Shown: positions 63,869-64,000 of the stretch, piece by piece | Numbering within the stretch: position 1 is the first letter of the stretch | Layout of the letters: each line of letters starts with the position of its first letter | Made by a program: the position numbers and the translations under genes | Source of the DNA: CALMEC01 sp964434425 | Lineage (GTDB): Bacteria; Actinomycetota; Thermoleophilia; Miltoncostaeales; Miltoncostaeaceae | DNA length: 64,000 nt | Direction of reading: 5' to 3' | NCBI GenBank assembly: GCA_964434425.1 | Contig: CAYSVH010000014.1 | Location: 15,867 to 79,866, forward strand | Notes under the pieces: model-generated | Seen by the model: the letters and a program-made list of their open reading frames with translations, nothing else | Told to the model about the DNA's origin: nothing | Database searches by the model: none

Positions 63869-64000
63869 CCCATCGGCGAACGTCGGTTTCACGCCTATTG
63901 CAGGCAGTTCATGAATGCCCCGGAGGCAGGTGAGGCCGCTGGTGCCTGGTGCCTGATGTTATGGAGGGCTTCCTTGTTGTCTCGCGGGGTGCGAGGGGGT

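Noticed and set aside
63758..64000. A gene at the right edge
   Set aside because: Only short arginine-rich frames are present; the palindrome and partial copy explain the visible structure better.

Overview
The window is 64 kb of GC-rich DNA, densely packed with genes on both strands. The gene order and families (tig-clpP-clpX, valS-folC-ndk-maf, mreBCD-mrdA-rodA-rng, rplU-rpmA-obg-proB-nadD-rsfS, leuS-comEA-comEC) fit a chromosomal segment of an actinobacterium, possibly of the class Thermoleophilia; that placement is an inference from gene order and protein style. There is no rRNA, integrase, transposase gene or phage gene. Three tRNA genes (His-GTG, Leu-TAG, Ala-GGC) are present.

Layout. 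1-5.9 kb: a cut-off nucleotidyltransferase with its coupled partner (AbiE-like toxin-antitoxin candidate), a winged-helix protein, 6-phosphogluconolactonase coupled to a pyrimidine-reductase-like gene, a STAS protein, a YihY membrane protein and a cupin. 6-13.9 kb: a DsbA-fold protein, a stand-alone LigD-type polymerase domain, a SEC-C protein, a CoA-disulfide-reductase-like flavoprotein, an MFS pump and a MarR regulator. 14-23.4 kb: sugar metabolism (gnd, pgi, class I aldolase), an unusual AAA+ ATPase, a Crp-family regulator, an epoxide-hydrolase-like protein and a zinc alcohol dehydrogenase. 23.5-27 kb: two tRNAs, then trigger factor and ClpP/ClpX (protein folding and turnover). 27-29.2 kb: a three-gene set that looks like DNA alkylation repair. 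29.3-32.6 kb: TetR regulator, acyl-CoA dehydrogenase and thiolase (fatty-acid or ketone metabolism). 33-52.8 kb: the housekeeping core, comprising valS, folC, ndk, maf, the rod-shape and elongasome operon, RNase E/G, a diguanylate cyclase, ribosomal proteins L21/L27, an Obg-like protein, proB, nadD and rsfS. 52.8-54.9 kb: tRNA-Ala, a small unknown gene, a lipoprotein with a polymorphic-toxin-like C-terminus directly coupled to a candidate immunity gene, and a GNAT acetyltransferase. 55-64 kb: leuS, competence genes comEA-comEC, and a TetR-MMPL transporter pair with a clear operator.

What stands out. (1) A family of short intergenic repeats with terminal inverted repeats (MITE-like), six copies at four sites, three of them in a head-to-tail array; one copy supplies the last codons and stop of valS. 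(2) A second, unrelated-looking GC-rich array of about 139-bp units upstream of valS. (3) A candidate secreted toxin/immunity pair. (4) An Obg homologue that has lost the G4 motif and the usual C-terminal domain. (5) Genes, most clearly rsfS, whose best-supported start codon is not ATG, GTG or TTG. (6) Many genes with a TANNNT element 6-9 nt before the start codon and no Shine-Dalgarno sequence, suggesting leaderless transcripts. All functional calls come from reading motifs by eye; no database search was possible.
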